Assembly: GCA_937894105.1 (NCBI GenBank)
Contig: CALCTI010000014.1
Location: 1 to 7,782, forward strand
DNA: 7,782 nucleotides
Direction: 5' to 3'
Source of the DNA: an uncultured cyanobacterium
Lineage (GTDB): Bacteria > Cyanobacteriota > Cyanobacteriia > CACIAM-69d
The position numbers and the translations under genes are program-made. Of the stretch, positions 5,508 to 7,782 are shown in pieces. The notes under the pieces were generated by a model. The model worked only from the letters and a program-made list of their open reading frames with translations. It made no database searches and was not told the origin of the DNA. Each line of letters opens with the position of its first letter. Position 1 is the stretch's first letter.

Positions 5508-5540
5508 TCCGCTATTGCTCCATCAATATCACTCACTAAA

Positions 5541-7782
5541 ATGATGCTCTCAATTTCTCCCCATTGCTTTGACAATGGGGCGGCGATCGCTCCACTGGCA
5601 GAAATTCAGCCCCACGGCGCTTTGTTGGTGATTTCTGAACCGGAACTGGTGGTGCTTCAGGTTAGTCTTAATATTGATCAATTTTTTGGTGTAGCGCCCC
5701 AAAAAACCATAGGGCAGCCTTTGGAGGCGATCGCCCCTGCGCCCATGATGGAACGGTTGTGGGAAATACTTCTACGCTCTCCCGACCAAGGGTTTGAAGT
5801 GTTTCAATCCAAACTTCCAGCATTGACCTCAGAGGGCGAAACGTTGATCAACGAAGCGCCAAATAATAATAGAAAAACCAGAGACGTTAATGTTATCCTC
5901 CATCGCAATTCTGATGGGCTATTAATTTTAGAATTAGAGCCCACAAAAGAGGGGGACTCGGTGGCATTTGCTGAGTTTTATCACACCATTAAACGGGGAG
6001 CGGTGCGGCTTCGCCAGCAAACGGATCTTTGTGTCATGGGTCAATTGGGCACAGAGGAAATGCGACGAATTTTAGCCTTTGATCGGGTTATGGTATACCG
6101 TTTTATTTCCGAAGGGCACGGTCAAGTTATTGCTGAAAGTAAGGCTCCCCATCTGTCAGAAAGCTTTTTAAATCATTGGTTTCCGGACGAAGACACTCGT
6201 TTTTGTCGCCTTTGGTTATCCGAATCTAATGGCGCTGCTCGGTCCATTGCTCACGCCTCACAGGCGGGGGTGCCTCTTTATCCAGAGTTGAATCCCCAAA
6301 ACCAGCAGCCGGTGAATTTGCTCCAGTCCCAATTGCGATCGCCCCACCCATGCCACCGCACTTATCTTCACAATATGGACCGGGTGCAGGCGTCGGTGGT
6401 GGTGCCTTTGATGCATGGCGATCACTTCTGGGGGTTGGTGGCGTGCCACCATCACCAGCCCTGTCACGTGCCCTACTCAGTGCGCCAAGCCTGTGAGTAT
6501 TTGGGGCGGGTCATGTCCGTTGAAATTTCTGCCCATAGCGATCGCCAAAAATATGAAGAGCGCCGCCGCCTTCAGCACACTCAAACTCAGCTTTTAGAGC
6601 AAATGACCATTTCTGACTCCTTGAGAGACGGACTGCTGCAGGAAAGTTTGCTAGGGCTGGTAAAAGCCACGGGGGTGGCAGTTTTCCATGACAATCACTT
6701 GGCTAGTCTCGGTACGGTCCCATCTACGGCACAGTTGAAGGACTTACTAAACTGGGTGGAAAGCTATTGTCCCGGCGATATTTACGTGACCGACTGTGTG
6801 AGCCAGGATTATCCGCCCGCCCAAGACTTTACTGATATTGGCAGCGGGCTACTGGTGGCGACAATTTCCAATAGTCTGAAGGATTATATTTTGTGGTTTC
6901 GCTCGGAAACCCTGCGAACGGTAACGTGGGCCAAGCGTCCCATGGTGACTTTGCCGGTGGAACCGGGAACCGAGTGGCTATCTCCGCCCCAGTCCTTTGA
7001 ACGATGGTGGGAAATGGTGCGCGGGCGATCGCGATCATGGCATGCCACTGAAATTGACGCCGCTCGGGAACTGCGCAATGCCACCGTCAATATTGTGCTG
7101 CGCCAGGCTAGTGAGAAAATAAAGCTCACAGAAGAGCTGGCGCGTTCCAACGCTGAGCTCAATAAATTTGCTCATATTACGTCCCACGATTTGCAAGAGC
7201 CCCTTAATTTGGTAGCGAATTATATTCAGCTACTGGAACTGCGCTATCAACATCAGCTCGACGACGACGCCCGCGAATTTATTGGCTACGCCGTGGACAG
7301 CATTGATCACATGCAGAATTTAATTGACGATTTGCTAGATTATTCTCGCGTTGGGGGACAGCGAAGCCCAAACTTTGAAGTAACGCCCCTGAAAATCATT
7401 CTTGACCGGGTACTTCGTAGTCTGGGCGATCGCCTGGAACAGGTTAACGCCAGGGTCACGGTGGGTCTCCTACCTACGGTGATGGGGAACCCGACCCAGT
7501 TAACCCAGGTCTTTCAAAATCTATTGAGCAATGCGGTAAAGTTTCACGGTGATCGCCCCCTTACGATTGATATTCACAGCGATCGCCGAGATGACTGCTG
7601 GGAAATCACCGTTGCCGACAACGGTATTGGGCTGGATCCGAAATTCAGTGATCGCATTTTTCAAGTATTCCAGCGCCTCCATACCCGCGAAGAATATCCT
7701 GGCACTGGCATTGGTCTCGCCATGTTCAAGAAAATTATTGAGCAACACGGCGGCACTATTTGGTTAAATGCTGCACTAAAGC
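5541..7782 (+). CDS. Cph1-like phytochrome sensor histidine kinase, divergent photosensory core (3' partial)
   Basis: Cytosolic red/far-red-type bilin photoreceptor kinase; 747 codons are visible and the frame runs off the window. By comparison with the 748-residue Cph1, about 20 residues are missing. PAS: IQPHG at 22-26 and HRNSDGLLILELEP at 121-134. GAF: DRVMVYRF at 181-188, Arg234 and Arg266 for bilin propionates, PCH with Cys271 at the Cph1 Cys259 attachment position, and ACHHH with His303 equivalent to His290. PHY: about 335-515. Kinase: H-box SHDLQEPL with phosphoacceptor His549, N-box NLLSNAVKF (Asn664), G1 DNGIG (693-697), F-box region IFQVFQRLHT and G2 GTGIGLA (721-727). The PxSDIP-type motif reads PDEDTR, and the tongue has WAKRP and PPQSF instead of W-G-G and PRxSF. 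The start is the first ATG after an in-frame stop at 5475, without a Shine-Dalgarno; the next ATG is adjacent. No response regulator is visible before the window ends. Confidence 0.93.
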   Translation, partial: MMLSISPHCFDNGAAIAPLAEIQPHGALLVISEPELVVLQVSLNIDQFFGVAPQKTIGQPLEAIAPAPMMERLWEILLRSPDQGFEVFQSKLPALTSEGETLINEAPNNNRKTRDVNVILHRNSDGLLILELEPTKEGDSVAFAEFYHTIKRGAVRLRQQTDLCVMGQLGTEEMRRILAFDRVMVYRFISEGHGQVIAESKAPHLSESFLNHWFPDEDTRFCRLWLSESNGAARSIAHASQAGVPLYPELNPQNQQPVNLLQSQLRSPHPCHRTYLHNMDRVQASVVVPLMHGDHFWGLVACHHHQPCHVPYSVRQACEYLGRVMSVEISAHSDRQKYEERRRLQHTQTQLLEQMTISDSLRDGLLQESLLGLVKATGVAVFHDNHLASLGTVPSTAQLKDLLNWVESYCPGDIYVTDCVSQDYPPAQDFTDIGSGLLVATISNSLKDYILWFRSETLRTVTWAKRPMVTLPVEPGTEWLSPPQSFERWWEMVRGRSRSWHATEIDAARELRNATVNIVLRQASEKIKLTEELARSNAELNKFAHITSHDLQEPLNLVANYIQLLELRYQHQLDDDAREFIGYAVDSIDHMQNLIDDLLDYSRVGGQRSPNFEVTPLKIILDRVLRSLGDRLEQVNARVTVGLLPTVMGNPTQLTQVFQNLLSNAVKFHGDRPLTIDIHSDRRDDCWEITVADNGIGLDPKFSDRIFQVFQRLHTREEYPGTGIGLAMFKKIIEQHGGTIWLNAALK

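Larger units (their letters stand above)
4880..5540. other. AT-rich spacer between bactofilin and phytochrome genes
   Basis: About 660 bases with no credible gene on either strand; in the kinase frame TAG stops at 5475-5477. It must hold the divergent promoters of both flanking genes, but I cannot name them with confidence. Visible items are TGAGAATA twice at 9-base spacing (5021-5037), an imperfect 28-base-period repeat (5071-5117), a 6-base stem with 3-base loop (5297-5311), two copies of CTATAAAT (5309 and 5325), and the inverted repeat at 5489-5507. No HIP1 site occurs here. Confidence 0.65.
32..7586. repeat. Dispersed HIP1 octamers (GCGATCGC)
   Basis: At least fourteen copies begin at 32, 1088, 2190, 3924, 4084, 4207, 4459, 5583, 5727, 6335, 6538, 7025, 7426 and 7579. 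An 8-base word would be expected far less than once in this length of random sequence. HIP1 is the hallmark overrepresented palindrome of many cyanobacterial genomes. Copies occur in coding and non-coding DNA, but not in the AT-rich spacer at 4880-5540. Confidence 0.9.

Noticed and set aside
6258..7767. Minus-strand and off-frame plus-strand frames inside the phytochrome gene
   Set aside because: All lie inside one continuous frame with PAS, GAF, PHY and histidine kinase motifs.

Overview
The window looks like cyanobacterial chromosomal DNA. At least fourteen copies of the palindrome GCGATCGC (HIP1) are scattered through genes and spacers. The recognisable genes are also typical of the phylum: a FutA/IdiA-type ferric-iron-binding protein, a cyanobacterial-type dihydrolipoamide dehydrogenase, a bactofilin and a Cph1-like phytochrome histidine kinase. 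The genus cannot be fixed from this sequence. I see no mobile element, CRISPR array, tRNA, rRNA or prophage gene.

Layout: (1) 1-557 (+), the 3' part of an unrecognised protein with a long Thr/Pro-rich linker and a small C-terminal domain. (2) 592-623, a rho-independent terminator for the next gene. (3) 697-1788 (-), futA, a Tat-exported periplasmic ferric-iron-binding protein, with a Fur-like operator inside a plausible sigma70 promoter at 1848-1876. (4) 1804-2418, a repeat-rich spacer. (5) 2419-2646 (-), a small cyanobacterial hypothetical protein whose stop codon lies in a long hairpin. (6) 2872-4332 (+), lpdA, starting at GTG behind a clear Shine-Dalgarno, followed by a strong hairpin terminator (4366-4416). 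(7) 4466-4879 (-), a bactofilin. (8) 4880-5540, an AT-rich spacer with short repeats. (9) 5541-7782 (+), a phytochrome histidine kinase cut by the window end, probably missing only about 20 C-terminal residues.

The genes do not form one operon. They alternate in strand, are separated by spacers or terminators, and serve separate jobs: iron uptake, central carbon metabolism, cell architecture and light sensing. I found no convincing multi-gene novel system.

The most notable object is the phytochrome. Its bilin-attachment Cys, histidine pair and kinase boxes are intact. However, the motif around the key Asp (PxSDIP in the family) is rewritten, and two hallmarks of the PHY tongue (W-G-G and PRxSF) are lost, including the Arg that normally pairs with that Asp. 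Second is a cluster of unusual residues around the FAD site and redox disulfide of LpdA, which may be real divergence or sequence error. Third is the dense regulatory-looking sequence upstream of futA.
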